A DNA stretch of 64,000 nucleotides, from assembly GCF_000018065.1 (NCBI RefSeq), contig NC_009840.1:62001-126000 (forward strand). The letters run 5' to 3'. Positions 46,167 through 55,958 of the stretch are shown piece after piece. Both the position numbers and the translations under genes were made by a program. Source of the DNA: Prochlorococcus marinus str. MIT 9215 (GTDB taxonomy: Bacteria > Cyanobacteriota > Cyanobacteriia > PCC-6307 > Cyanobiaceae). The notes beneath the pieces are model-generated. The model ran no database searches, was not told the DNA's origin, and saw only the letters and a program-made list of their open reading frames with translations. Numbering within the stretch: the first letter of the stretch is position 1; every line of letters starts with the position of its first letter.

Positions 46167-47546
46167 TTAACTAATCAAAGTATTAATAATATCATTTGAA
46201 TCATCAAGAACGTGAATTTTGGTATTTAATTGATTCTCAACTTCTTTAATATTTTTATCATCTAAAAATAAATCAGTATTAAGTTTTAACATGATAGATG
46301 GTATATAAATAACTTCTCCTAAATCCTTATTTTTCAGCCCGTTTATTAGATCTTCTCCAGTAAGAAGACCAGTAACAACTTGATCTTGACCCCAATAAAT
46401 ACTTGGTAAACCATATAAATTAATTGTTAATCCATCAATCAAGTTTAATTTCTTAACTGTAGGGATTAGAGCTTCATAAACTAATTTACCAACAATCCAA
46501 CTGACTTTTTTGGGGTGTTTAATTTTTGTTGGAAGGTTATTAGATTTCTCACCTAATATCTTTAGAAATGTTCTAATTGATCCTACTCCATTAGATTCTT
46601 GTGGCATATTTTCATAGGTTTTATAACTAGGTAAATTTGAACCAGCTATTAAATACCATTCATCTGCTAGCCAACAAAAACGAGTCCCAAGAGTAGTTTG
46701 CAGATAGGTTTGAATTCTCTCTACCTGTTTAATCGTTTTTATAGCGTATTCTGGACTTATTGATTTTAATCCATCATTTTCCGGCCTAAATTTTGTAAGT
46801 CCTACTGGCACTATTGCAACTGAAAGTACTGTCTGAGAAGTTTTTTTGTAAAATTCAGCAAGTTCCAAAATTGATTTCTTAAGAATATCCCCGTCATTTA
46901 TATCTGGACAAACAACAATTTGAGCATGTATTTGAATAGAGTTTTTTTCAAACCAGGAAATTTGATCAAGGATCACTCCTGCTTTTTTATTTTTTAATAA
47001 TTTTTCTCTTGTGGCAGGATCAGTAGCATGAACTGAAATAAAAAGTGGGGATAGTTTTTGTATAGCAATTCTTTCCCAGTCTTCTTTTTGTAAATTCGTA
47101 AGAGTTAGATAAGAGCCATATAGGAAACTTAATCTATAATCATCATCTTTTATATAAAGGCTTTTTCTTTTGCCACTTGGCTGTTGATCTATAAAACAAA
47201 ATGGACAGCTATTATTGCATTGCTTGATTGAATCAAATAATGCATCTTTAAAATTAATACCTAAATTAACGTCTTGATCTTTTTCAATGCTTATATTGTG
47301 AACTTCATGATTTTTATCTAAAACTGCTATGTCTAAAATTTCTTCACTAATTAGAATCTGATAATCAATTAAATCTCTTGGTTTTTTTCCATTAATACTA
47401 ATAATTGAATCACCTGATTCAAATCCTATTTCTTGTGCAATGGAATTAGCTTCAATACTTTCAATTTCTGCAGGATTTATTTTATAAGTAATACTAGGAA
47501 CCAAAAGATCATTGGGATCATCTTTGTAATTGATTTCTTGCCACAC
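46167..47546 (-). CDS. DUF512-type radical-SAM protein with N-terminal PDZ domain
   Basis: 459 residues from a GTG. N-terminal PDZ-like part (about 25-85, IAQEIGFESGDSIISINGKKPRDL), then the radical-SAM cysteines C110, C114 and C117 in CNNSCPFC, and a C-terminal DUF512 domain. The combination is widespread in cyanobacteria and Firmicutes; no reaction is established. A radical-SAM enzyme depends on the Suf system for its cluster. Confidence 0.92.
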   Translation of the reverse strand: MWQEINYKDDPNDLLVPSITYKINPAEIESIEANSIAQEIGFESGDSIISINGKKPRDLIDYQILISEEILDIAVLDKNHEVHNISIEKDQDVNLGINFKDALFDSIKQCNNSCPFCFIDQQPSGKRKSLYIKDDDYRLSFLYGSYLTLTNLQKEDWERIAIQKLSPLFISVHATDPATREKLLKNKKAGVILDQISWFEKNSIQIHAQIVVCPDINDGDILKKSILELAEFYKKTSQTVLSVAIVPVGLTKFRPENDGLKSISPEYAIKTIKQVERIQTYLQTTLGTRFCWLADEWYLIAGSNLPSYKTYENMPQESNGVGSIRTFLKILGEKSNNLPTKIKHPKKVSWIVGKLVYEALIPTVKKLNLIDGLTINLYGLPSIYWGQDQVVTGLLTGEDLINGLKNKDLGEVIYIPSIMLKLNTDLFLDDKNIKEVENQLNTKIHVLDDSNDIINTLIS

Positions 47547-47724
47547 AATTTAAGGCCAAATTATCTTCTTTATATTTATTCTAAACTTATATATGACTCA
47601 AAGTGTATTAAATACTTTTAAAAAAATAAATATAGGTATCAAATTATGGGCCTTTAATTTATTAAAATATGGCATTCGCAGTTTTTAAAAACACGATTTA
47701 AATTAAATAGAATAACCTCTTTTA

Positions 47725-48492
47725 TTGAAAGAATTAATTACAAAAAATTTAGACGTGAAAGATAAATTGAACTTTGAGTTGCATAAGACAGTTGATTTAG
47801 ACGAAAATAGTTTTTTATCAAATCCAACGTCTTTAAGATTGTGGTCTTCTTTTTTTGTAATTTTACCTATTTTTGTTCAAGCCCCATGGGTTAGGTTAGA
47901 ACCAATAAGTGCTCTTTGTTTTACTTTTATTATTATATCAATGGCAATTATTTTGAATCAGAAAGGATCAAATAAATGGTTTATTGTTAGTTCATTATTA
48001 CTTGGGGTATCAGGAAGTTGGCTTGGTGGATGTTTGTTTTGGGGATGGTTAAGCCCATTCCCTATTCTGCATATACCTGTTGAAGCTGTAGTTCTTCCAT
48101 TAGCTTTAATTGGACTTGGTACGAATTGGAAAATAGGTTCAAGTTTTTATCTTTCTTCTCTATTTGGAACTGCAGTTACTGACATTACAATATTTTTAAT
48201 TGGAATAATGGATCAATGGAGGCAGGTAATTACAGCAGATTCTGAAACTGCGCCCCAAATTCTGCAAAAAACCTCAGAAAATCTTATTCAAATAAAATCA
48301 TTATCTATTATTGTTTTTGTTGGTCTTATACTTTGGTTTATTTCAAAAGAAATTTTTGATTCTGCGACAATTAATACTACTACTGGTAAAGCACTCTTGG
48401 TTTCTGGTTATGTAATTCAAACGACGTTAATTGTTGATGGTATTTTTATTGTTTTAGCAATTCTGCAGCCAACTTTTAGTGGATTGGTTTAA
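47725..48492 (+). CDS. DUF3120-family membrane protein
   Basis: 255 residues from a TTG. The hydrophobic body has about six membrane segments (for example FVILPIFVQAPWVRLEPISA and GGCLFWGWLSPFPILHIP). DUF3120 is restricted to cyanobacteria and plastids with unknown function. Its TAA overlaps the ATG of nadB in TAATG, so translation is probably coupled. Confidence 0.88.
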   Translation: MKELITKNLDVKDKLNFELHKTVDLDENSFLSNPTSLRLWSSFFVILPIFVQAPWVRLEPISALCFTFIIISMAIILNQKGSNKWFIVSSLLLGVSGSWLGGCLFWGWLSPFPILHIPVEAVVLPLALIGLGTNWKIGSSFYLSSLFGTAVTDITIFLIGIMDQWRQVITADSETAPQILQKTSENLIQIKSLSIIVFVGLILWFISKEIFDSATINTTTGKALLVSGYVIQTTLIVDGIFIVLAILQPTFSGLV

Positions 48493-50159
48493 TGTTAAGG
48501 CCTCCATTTTCGCAAAAACCAATAGCAATCAATAATTGGGATGTAATCGTTGTAGGTGCTGGAGCTGCTGGTCTTATGACTTGTCTCGAATTACCCGCAA
48601 ATTTAAAAGTGCTTCTTTTAAATAGAAATACTAGTAAGGTATCTTCCAGTAGATGGGCTCAAGGAGGAATAGCATCTGTCGTTAGACAAGATGATTCATT
48701 TGATCTTCATGCTGAGGATACTTTAAAAGCAGGAGATGGACTATGTGATTTTCAAGCTGTAGAAATGCTTGTTAAAGAAGCTCCAGGTTGTGTAGACAGG
48801 TTGCAGAATTTAGGGATGATTTTTGATCAAAGTTCTGATCAATTAGCTACTACCTTAGAAGCCGCACATTCACGAAGAAGGGTCTTGCATGTAAAAGATC
48901 GTACTGGAAGAGCATTAGTTGAAGTTCTTGAAGATCATATTGAGAATCAAAAAAATATTTTACATTGCAGGGGTGTAAGAGTAACTGAACTTCTCATTGA
49001 GAATAAAGAATGTAGAGGAGTTCAGGTTCTTGATGGGGCAAATTTGTATTGGATAAAATCTAGAGCTGTTGTTTTGGCTACAGGTGGGGGTGGACACTTA
49101 TTTACAAATACAACAAATCCTGCTCAATCCTCTGGTGAAGGGATTGCTCTTGCATGGAAAGCAGGAGCTGCTATCGAAGATTTAGAGTTTGTTCAATTTC
49201 ATCCAACAGCTTTAAAATTTTATGGTGCACCTTGCTTCTTAATATCTGAGGCACTTAGAGGGGAAGGAGCGATTTTAGTTGATAAAAATGGTGAAAGTCC
49301 AGTTAAAAATCTTGAAAATCGTGATCTAGCCTCTAGAGATCAGGTAAGTAGAGCAATTATGAAAAATATGCATGATAATAATGTAGACCATGTTGGCTTG
49401 GATCTTCGGTATATTGACCCAGAAAAAATTGTAGAGCGCTTCCCCACGATCTTAAGTCGATGTCAGGATTATGGCGTTAACCCTTTAAATGAGGTTATTC
49501 CCGTAGCTCCTGCAGCTCATTATTGGATGGGAGGTGTTAAAACTGATCTAAATGCATCTTCAACAAGAAAAGGATTATATGCCGTTGGAGAAGTTGCTTC
49601 TACAGGTGTGCATGGTGCTAATAGACTGGCAAGTAATTCACTGATGGAGTGTCTTGTTTTCGCAAGAAAAATGTCTTCAATTGTTTTGAATGACCTTTCT
49701 GAATTTGAAAAATTTGATAGATCATTTCAAGAGTTTGATATTGAAGATCCTAAAGAAGATCAAATTTCTATAATTGCTGAAAAAATTGATGAACTAAGAA
49801 AATTATGTTGGTTAAATTTAGGAGTATCTCGAAATCAGGTAAATATGAGTAAATTTTTAAATTATATCCAAAATGATATAGATAAATTAAATAAAAATAA
49901 TTTACTTAATAGTCTTGAAAAAATAAAATTTGATCAAAAAATAAAACTTAGTGAACGTAACAGAAGAGCATTAAATCTTTTACTTGATTTAAAGAATAGA
50001 CAGATAACAACCATAACTTTATTAAAAGCTTGTCTATTTAGAGAAGAAAGTAGAGGAGGGCATTATAGAGATGATTTCCCTGATAAAGATAAAAATTGGG
50101 AATGCCATACTAGACAACAGTTAGATCAAAAAATTCAAAAAAGATTCATTAAAAATTGA
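48492..50159 (+). CDS. nadB: L-aspartate oxidase
   Basis: 555 residues. It oxidises aspartate to iminoaspartate with FAD, the first step of NAD synthesis. FAD motif GAGAAGLMTCLEL; SSRWAQGGIASV; RRVLHVKDRTGRAL; HFHPTAL-type stretch EFVQFHPTALKF; C-terminal GVHGANRLASNSLMECLVF. Translation overlaps the DUF3120 gene. No nadA or nadC is in the window. Confidence 0.97.
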   Translation: MLRPPFSQKPIAINNWDVIVVGAGAAGLMTCLELPANLKVLLLNRNTSKVSSSRWAQGGIASVVRQDDSFDLHAEDTLKAGDGLCDFQAVEMLVKEAPGCVDRLQNLGMIFDQSSDQLATTLEAAHSRRRVLHVKDRTGRALVEVLEDHIENQKNILHCRGVRVTELLIENKECRGVQVLDGANLYWIKSRAVVLATGGGGHLFTNTTNPAQSSGEGIALAWKAGAAIEDLEFVQFHPTALKFYGAPCFLISEALRGEGAILVDKNGESPVKNLENRDLASRDQVSRAIMKNMHDNNVDHVGLDLRYIDPEKIVERFPTILSRCQDYGVNPLNEVIPVAPAAHYWMGGVKTDLNASSTRKGLYAVGEVASTGVHGANRLASNSLMECLVFARKMSSIVLNDLSEFEKFDRSFQEFDIEDPKEDQISIIAEKIDELRKLCWLNLGVSRNQVNMSKFLNYIQNDIDKLNKNNLLNSLEKIKFDQKIKLSERNRRALNLLLDLKNRQITTITLLKACLFREESRGGHYRDDFPDKDKNWECHTRQQLDQKIQKRFIKN

Positions 50160-51084
50160 GATCTCCCTGATAGTCGGTTTTTGCTGCTAATTCATTTAAG
50201 TCACGCGTACCACTAATAATTTCTCCATTTATTTCCCAAGAAGGAAAACCACTGATTCCTTTAGTTTGGCATAGCTCATACTCATTATCTTTACCATCTT
50301 TAGCGCATTCAACTACTTTTAATTCTTTAACTGCTTCATTACCAAATAATTGTTTCTGATCGTGGCAATGCGGGCACCAGTATGCACTATACATAATAAT
50401 ATTGTTTTCATTTAAAAATTTCGCAAACTTTACCTTCTGGGGAGAGCTTGAAGTGGTAATTATTGGTGATACATTTTCAGTAGGTTTTGCAACATCAATT
50501 GCATTAGAGGGGTCAACGTTTGTTGACCAAATTAGGCCCCCCAGCAGGACACTAATTGCTACAATAAAACCTTTAAAAATCATAGGTTCTCTACTTTCGA
50601 ACTTTGCTCCAATAATAGAAATTATAAAGATAGAAAACGATAAAATTGCTGAAAGTATACAAAAAAAGCAATATGCTTGAATCTTGAAAAACATTATATT
50701 TATCAATAAAAAGCTAAATGTTGATGACGCACAAGAAATTAGAAATACTAACCACCATAAAAACTTATTTAGTTTTTCTTTTGGGGAAATTAAATTAAGC
50801 GAAAGTACTATTGTGATAACTAATATTGATAAATATGTTATAAATCCAGCTAATGAGAGAGGTATATTAACTTGATTATTTTCAAATAAAGTACCCCAAG
50901 GACTATTTAAAACTGTTTCACAACCATTTTGCATCCCTGGGCATGAAAGCGAAGTAAATAATCCCCAGTTTTTTAAAGTAATCGAACCTGTATCAACTAT
51001 GCCTATAGTGCTAAGGATTGCAATTATGATTTTTGGCCATTTCAAATCTTTTTTATTTCTTCTGTTTAAAGTCTTGAGGGCCAT
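50149..51084 (-). CDS. VKOR-thioredoxin fusion protein
   Basis: 311 residues. The N-terminal VKOR domain (about 20-185) has four or five membrane segments, the loop cysteines C48 and C55 ([10 protein letters not shown]), and the redox pair C139/C142 (CFFC). The C-terminal thioredoxin-like domain has C227/C230 (WCPHC) and further Cys at 250 and 262. The fused pair forms disulfides in lumenal or periplasmic proteins with quinone as electron acceptor, as in other cyanobacteria. It overlaps nadB by 11 bases at the 3-prime end. Confidence 0.93.
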   Translation of the reverse strand: MALKTLNRRNKKDLKWPKIIIAILSTIGIVDTGSITLKNWGLFTSLSCPGMQNGCETVLNSPWGTLFENNQVNIPLSLAGFITYLSILVITIVLSLNLISPKEKLNKFLWWLVFLISCASSTFSFLLINIMFFKIQAYCFFCILSAILSFSIFIISIIGAKFESREPMIFKGFIVAISVLLGGLIWSTNVDPSNAIDVAKPTENVSPIITTSSSPQKVKFAKFLNENNIIMYSAYWCPHCHDQKQLFGNEAVKELKVVECAKDGKDNEYELCQTKGISGFPSWEINGEIISGTRDLNELAAKTDYQGDLNF

Positions 51085-51189
51085 ACAAAAAGAAAGTTTG
51101 TTATTTACACTATCTATCCTAATATTATCTTGGCCTTAGAGTTATATACGAAATGCTGTATAAATTTTTTAATTCTTATTTTTCAAGTT

Positions 51190-52554
51190 GTGAAACAAAA
51201 TAGTCTCAATGTAAAAGAAAAAAAACTATCTAAGGTTGCATTCAGTCATGTTGGTTGTGAGAAAAATCTCGTTGATACTGAACATATGCAAGGCTTATTA
51301 GATAAAGAGGGTTATGAAGTTGACAGCAATATAAATGAAGCAAATGTTGTTGTTGTAAATACTTGCAGTTTTATTCAAACAGCTAGAGAAGAATCTATTA
51401 GAAAAATATTAGAATATACCAATCAAGGAAAGGAAGTAATAGTTGCAGGCTGTATGGCGCAGCATTTTAAAGATGAGCTTATAAAAGAAATACCTGAAAT
51501 AAAAGGTTTGATTGGAACAGGAGATTATCAAAAGATAGCCAAGGTTTTAGACAGAGTAGAAAAAGGGGAAATCGTTAATGAAGTTTCAAAAATACCGGAA
51601 TTTATTGCAGATGAGGAAATACCTCGTTTTGTAGATAAAAATAAATTTGTTGCTTATCTTCGCATTGCAGAAGGCTGCAACTATAATTGCGCTTTTTGTA
51701 TTATTCCTAAGTTGAGAGGTCCTCAAAGAAGTAGAACAATAGAATCTATAGTTTCAGAAGCCAAAAGTCTTGCAAAACAGGGTATTCAAGAAATTATTTT
51801 AATTAGTCAAATAACAACTAATTATGGTCAAGATATTTATGGAAAACCATCATTAGCCAAACTTTTGAATGAGCTTTCTAAAGTTCCAATTCCTTGGATA
51901 AGGATACATTATGCTTATCCAACGGGTTTAACTGATCAAGTTATTAGAGCTTTTAAAGATTCAAAGAATATTGTGCCTTACTTTGATTTACCACTTCAGC
52001 ACAGTCATCCAGATGTATTGAAGAGTATGAATAGACCTTGGCAAGCTTCTTTGAATGAATCAATTTTGGAGAAAATTAGAGAAGAAATTCCATCTGCTGT
52101 ATTAAGAACTAGTCTCATTGTTGGATTCCCAGGAGAAAAAAAAGAACATTTTGAACATCTTCTCGAATTTTTGGATAGGCACAAATTTGATCATGTGGGA
52201 GTGTTTATTTTTTCTCCTGAGGTAGGAACTGCAGCTTTTGATTTACCAAATAAAGTATCCCCAGAGGTTGCAGAGGCAAGAAAAGATAACGTTATTTCAG
52301 TTCAACAAAATATCTCCAAAGATAAAAACCAGTCATATGTTGGTTCAAAAATGAAGATTTTGGTAGAAAAAATATCAGATAATAACGAATTAATAGGTCG
52401 GTCCTATAATTTTGCCCCTGAAATTGACGGAACAGTAATTTTATCTGTTAAGGATAAAATTGATTTGAAAAATTATAGTGGTAAATTTGTTGAAGCAAAT
52501 ATTTCTTTTGCGGATGAATATGATTTGTATGGAGAGACTCTTAAAATTTTATAG
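51190..52554 (+). CDS. rimO: Ribosomal protein S12 methylthiotransferase
   Basis: 454 residues from the GTG at 51190 (VKQNSLNV). The frame is open 20 codons further upstream, but those are hydrophobic and unlike the family. N-terminal cluster cysteines in [18 protein letters not shown] and AGCMAQ; radical-SAM CNYNCAFC; then a TRAM domain. It methylthiolates an aspartate of ribosomal protein S12 using two Fe-S clusters. Confidence 0.94.
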   Translation: MKQNSLNVKEKKLSKVAFSHVGCEKNLVDTEHMQGLLDKEGYEVDSNINEANVVVVNTCSFIQTAREESIRKILEYTNQGKEVIVAGCMAQHFKDELIKEIPEIKGLIGTGDYQKIAKVLDRVEKGEIVNEVSKIPEFIADEEIPRFVDKNKFVAYLRIAEGCNYNCAFCIIPKLRGPQRSRTIESIVSEAKSLAKQGIQEIILISQITTNYGQDIYGKPSLAKLLNELSKVPIPWIRIHYAYPTGLTDQVIRAFKDSKNIVPYFDLPLQHSHPDVLKSMNRPWQASLNESILEKIREEIPSAVLRTSLIVGFPGEKKEHFEHLLEFLDRHKFDHVGVFIFSPEVGTAAFDLPNKVSPEVAEARKDNVISVQQNISKDKNQSYVGSKMKILVEKISDNNELIGRSYNFAPEIDGTVILSVKDKIDLKNYSGKFVEANISFADEYDLYGETLKIL

Positions 52555-52558
52555 TTTT

Positions 52559-52651
52559 TTAAATTAATTTTACTGCTCTTAAGAGCTTATCTAATGCAAA
52601 AGCAGCTCCAAAACCAAAACCAATAAATGCAAAATAGAAAATGATGTTCAT
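52559..52651 (-). CDS. petL: Small PetL-like cytochrome b6-f subunit
   Basis: 30 residues from an ATG at 52651: a single membrane helix (IIFYFAFIGFGFGAAFALD) ending LLRAVKLI, which matches the LRAxKLI end of PetL subunits. PetL stabilises the cytochrome b6-f complex. The gene is too short for usual gene callers and sits four bases from the convergent rimO stop. The call rests on length, topology and C-terminal motif. Confidence 0.55.
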   Translation of the reverse strand: MNIIFYFAFIGFGFGAAFALDKLLRAVKLI

Positions 52652-52715
52652 TAATTCTTTTATTTTTATTTAATTTAACATCAGATGAAAAGATTAGATT
52701 TTTTCGTTTAATTTC

Positions 52716-53102
52716 TTAATCTTGGATATACGGTAATCTTTTGTATAAACATTCTTCTGCTTTTTGTAGTTCCCGGCCTAAATATAGGGCATGGTCGAAT
52801 CTGGTTATTAAGTCATTTCTTTCTTCAGTGATCATTATTCCAAGTTGTTTCGCACTAATACCTTTAAAAACTTCATTACTAACTCTTTTATTTTGAGAGT
52901 CGCATTTAATTGGTTCATTTGTTTCTGGGTCAAGCGCATATCCGTCATCATTAATATTATTTAGAAAGTGCTCTAAAATTATTTTGTTTTCTTCTAAATC
53001 TACTTTGATAATAAAATAACCGTTTGGATCTAAATCTATATATCTGTTGGATAGTTTATTGTCAATCATTGTTTTTTCATCGAAACTGTTCTGAGAATCC
53101 AT
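52716..53102 (-). CDS. DUF4346-family protein
   Basis: 128 residues. The body (DLDPNGYFIIKVDLEENKIILEHF and AKQLGIMITEERNDLITRFDHALYLGRELQKAE) follows DUF4346, a cyanobacterial domain also found next to dihydropteroate-synthase-like proteins. Soluble, function unknown. It lies 64 bases upstream of the PetL-like gene on the same strand. Confidence 0.78.
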   Translation of the reverse strand: MDSQNSFDEKTMIDNKLSNRYIDLDPNGYFIIKVDLEENKIILEHFLNNINDDGYALDPETNEPIKCDSQNKRVSNEVFKGISAKQLGIMITEERNDLITRFDHALYLGRELQKAEECLYKRLPYIQD

Positions 53103-53163
53103 TCTTAGAAGTTAATAAAAAACTATATTAATAATATAATCTTTGGTAAAGCCGAATAATTTT

Positions 53164-54318
53164 TTATTTGAAGGGTATAGATTTATTTTCAAAATCAATT
53201 TCCATCTCGGTTTGCTTATTCACTTCATTTAGCCAAGGATAAATTATATTTTCCATATTTTTGTCAAACCACTTATGCATGCTAACAGTGCTTTTTGCAA
53301 AAAAACCTCTCCGTCTTTTATGTTTACCACCCGCTCCAGGATCAAATAAATGGATACCATTTTTTATTGCCCATTCAATTGGCTGGTAATAGCATAATTC
53401 AAAATGTAAATTAGATATTTCTTCTTGACTACCCCAATATCTACCCCATAAGTTGTTTTTATTTTTAACGCACATTGACATAGCAAAAATTTTATTTGAA
53501 TCATGTTTTGATGCACTAAAAAGTAAAAGATTTTTTTTATTATCAACCAGTGTTTCGAAAAATGTAGATGTTAGATATTTACTGCCCCAAACTCCCCACC
53601 TCGAACAATGCTGTTCATAAAAATTATGCATTTTTTTGAGGATTTCTTGGTTGATATTATCTTCATTAAAAATTTCTACTTTAATGTCTTGTTTAGTAAT
53701 TGATTTCCTTTCTTTTTTTATATTTTTTCTCTGATTAGAGTTAAATCTAGAAAGAAAATCGTCAAATGTTTTTTCTCCATTACTCCTCCATTCACTGGCG
53801 GAGTTTATCCATTCATAGTATCCCAAAGATTTAAGATGGTTGCCCCAGCTTTCATCAATATATAAAAAATTACAACTTAGAATTTTGTTTGTAATCGCAA
53901 AGCTTTCGATATGGTTTATAAGTAAATATGTAATTTCTTTCTTGTCTTTATTTTTTTTATAAAGAAATTGATATCCATTTACAGGACTATAAGGACTCAT
54001 TCCAATTAATTTAGGGTAATAATTTAAATTCAGTTCTTGAGCCAATCTCGCAAATGATTGGTCAAAAATGAATTCTCCATAGCTATGATTTTTCAAAAAA
54101 AGTGGGGCAATTCCAAGTATTTCTTCATTTTTATATGCAACAAAATATAGAGGCTGCCAACCAGTTTCTCTTGAAACACTTTTTGATATCTCAAGGTTTT
54201 TAATCCAAGTCCATTCATAAAATGGATTATGAATTTCATTTGCTAATTCATTCCATATCTCTTTGGAGATTTCCTTAATTGACAATTTGACTTCAACTTT
54301 ATGTATTTTTGGGTTCAT
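53164..54318 (-). CDS. GNAT-like/DUF482 acyltransferase-family protein
   Basis: 384 residues. The segment GRYWGSQEEISNLHFELCYYQPIEWAIKNGI (quoted in part: SNLHFELCYYQPIEW), then FDPGAGGKHKRRRGF, match COG3146/DUF482 proteins of the FemAB/GNAT type. These were predicted to transfer acyl or aminoacyl groups to an unknown acceptor; no reaction is established. It lies 16 bases downstream of the RibD-type gene. Confidence 0.85.
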   Translation of the reverse strand: MNPKIHKVEVKLSIKEISKEIWNELANEIHNPFYEWTWIKNLEISKSVSRETGWQPLYFVAYKNEEILGIAPLFLKNHSYGEFIFDQSFARLAQELNLNYYPKLIGMSPYSPVNGYQFLYKKNKDKKEITYLLINHIESFAITNKILSCNFLYIDESWGNHLKSLGYYEWINSASEWRSNGEKTFDDFLSRFNSNQRKNIKKERKSITKQDIKVEIFNEDNINQEILKKMHNFYEQHCSRWGVWGSKYLTSTFFETLVDNKKNLLLFSASKHDSNKIFAMSMCVKNKNNLWGRYWGSQEEISNLHFELCYYQPIEWAIKNGIHLFDPGAGGKHKRRRGFFAKSTVSMHKWFDKNMENIIYPWLNEVNKQTEMEIDFENKSIPFK

Positions 54319-54334
54319 TTATTCTTGAACTATT

Positions 54335-54985
54335 TCAAATCTTTTTGTAATGAATATGGATTTCATTATTCATTAAATTTTTAATTGATTTTATTTCCCA
54401 TAGCCTTTTGAGATTAAAAATCGCATTTGTTTGTTCTGGAGGGATCCATGTATACCTACCTCCAATAATTCGTGGAATTATTGTAATTTTTATATCTGTT
54501 ATTAGATCCTCTTTTATAAATGAATTTATAAGTTGTGCACCTCCTAAAAGAGCTAAATCATTTATCCCTCGTTTTTTAAGTGAAATTAAAGTTTTTTTCC
54601 ATGAATCTTCGAAAAAGAGTTGTTTCTCAAATTCATTATTCGACAAATTATCAACTTTACTTGAGCTTATTAGCCATCTTCTAATTGGTTGAGTAAAGTA
54701 TTTCCAATTACTGTTAAATTTTTTGCTATTTGAAGCAACTATAGAAATTGGTTGGCTTTTTGATATTTTTGCTTCATTATTCCTATTATGATTTTTAATT
54801 AGGTATGTTGATTCATGAGCTTTTAAAGTCCCTAAACCAAAAATTGTGGCATCTACCATTGATAAGTTTTGATCTAACATTTTTCTATCTTCTTCGCTTC
54901 CAAGATGCGACTCTCCACCTTGAGGAAATGCAATTCTTCCATCAAGACTAGATGCTACAACTATTGTTATTCTTGGAATACTCAA
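54335..54985 (-). CDS. RibD C-terminal-type reductase
   Basis: 216 residues from a TTG. SSLDGRIAFPQGGESHLGSEEDR is the RibD-C/DHFR-like start, and LALLGGAQLINSFIKEDLITDI and TIIPRIIGG follow. In riboflavin synthesis RibD-C reduces 5-amino-6-ribosylaminouracil phosphate with NADPH; in stand-alone proteins other pteridine-related substrates are possible. The start overlaps the stop of the tandem PTPS gene by four bases (TTGA), so translation is probably coupled. Confidence 0.85.
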   Translation of the reverse strand: MSIPRITIVVASSLDGRIAFPQGGESHLGSEEDRKMLDQNLSMVDATIFGLGTLKAHESTYLIKNHNRNNEAKISKSQPISIVASNSKKFNSNWKYFTQPIRRWLISSSKVDNLSNNEFEKQLFFEDSWKKTLISLKKRGINDLALLGGAQLINSFIKEDLITDIKITIIPRIIGGRYTWIPPEQTNAIFNLKRLWEIKSIKNLMNNEIHIHYKKI

Positions 54986-55920
54986 GCTTGAGCAACTAAT
55001 GAATTTTCAAGTTTCCTTTGTAGAGAATTTTGTATGGTTTGCTCAACATAAATCTCAGCGGCATTATTAGGACTTTCTTGGAGCCTAATCTTATGTAAAT
55101 TTGCTCCAATATTTTTAATGGGTGATGAGAGGATATCAGAAATATGTAATGCAATATTTTCACATGTTGGAACGCAAGTTTTGAAATATTCAATATCTTT
55201 ATTTAAAAAAGTATGATCAAACTGTTCAACAATAAGATCATCAATAATTGATTGTAATGAAGGTAAATCACAAATCATGCCTGTTCTAGGATTTATTTGT
55301 CCTCGAACAGTCACATCAAGAAAATAGTTATGACCATGTCCATTAATTCTTGCGCATTTACCATAAATTTTTTTGTTTTCACTTAAGGAGATTTCATCTT
55401 TGGCTAATCTATGAGCTGCATTGAAATGACTTTGAACTGTTAATAAAGCTTCCATGTTTGTTCCAAAATAATCTGCCCATAAAGTCGGGCTTTCATAAAG
55501 TCTTAAACTTGTAAGAGGTAAATCATCTTTTAAACGATTCCAAATGACCTTAACTAATGCTTCGGTTGTCGGGAGTATTCCATCCTGACTGTAAATATTA
55601 AATTCTGGCCAGACATCATTTAAAAAACGAAAATCTAATTGTCCTGTGACCTCGTTTTTAATAGAGTGTTTTACATCAGAGAGGTTTAAGACCATTCCAT
55701 CTGAGTCTAGTTCTCCACCCATTGATACAATGAGTTCATAGTTATGACCATGTCCCGGAGCAAAACTACACTTTCCAAAAAGAGATAGATTTTCTTCTGG
55801 ACTTTTTTCAGGAAGCCAATAACGATGACTAGAACTAAAGCAGGCGCGTCTAGTTATGACGCATTCACGTCCCTTTCCATGTAATGAATTGGATTGTGGA
55901 GAAGTCATAGCTGTCTGCAA
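54982..55920 (-). CDS. Tandem PTPS/QueD-type protein (two 6-pyruvoyl-tetrahydropterin synthase domains)
   Basis: 312 residues, twice the usual length. Domain 1 (about 20-155): H32, C51, H57, H59, D96, E143; the position of catalytic His after D96 is Phe (LDFRFL). Domain 2 (about 160-290): H170, C189, H195, H197, D235-H236, E282, an intact set. Both Cys motifs have the C-x5-H-x-H spacing of eukaryote-type PTPS. The product is a pterin or a queuosine precursor; the pairing with the RibD-type reductase suggests a pteridine pathway. Domain 1 may be structural or regulatory. Confidence 0.85.
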   Translation of the reverse strand: MQTAMTSPQSNSLHGKGRECVITRRACFSSSHRYWLPEKSPEENLSLFGKCSFAPGHGHNYELIVSMGGELDSDGMVLNLSDVKHSIKNEVTGQLDFRFLNDVWPEFNIYSQDGILPTTEALVKVIWNRLKDDLPLTSLRLYESPTLWADYFGTNMEALLTVQSHFNAAHRLAKDEISLSENKKIYGKCARINGHGHNYFLDVTVRGQINPRTGMICDLPSLQSIIDDLIVEQFDHTFLNKDIEYFKTCVPTCENIALHISDILSSPIKNIGANLHKIRLQESPNNAAEIYVEQTIQNSLQRKLENSLVAQA

Positions 55921-55958
55921 TAATACTATCTTAAGGTTTTATATACGCTTTTGTCTTT

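Noticed and set aside
47593-47688. 31-codon plus-strand frame starting MTQSVLNTF before the DUF3120 gene
   Set aside because: Too short, with low-complexity context and no family match. It could be real, but nothing supports it beyond an ATG.
51130-51189. 20-codon N-terminal extension of rimO
   Set aside because: The added residues are hydrophobic and do not match RimO proteins; the GTG at 51190 gives a family-like start.
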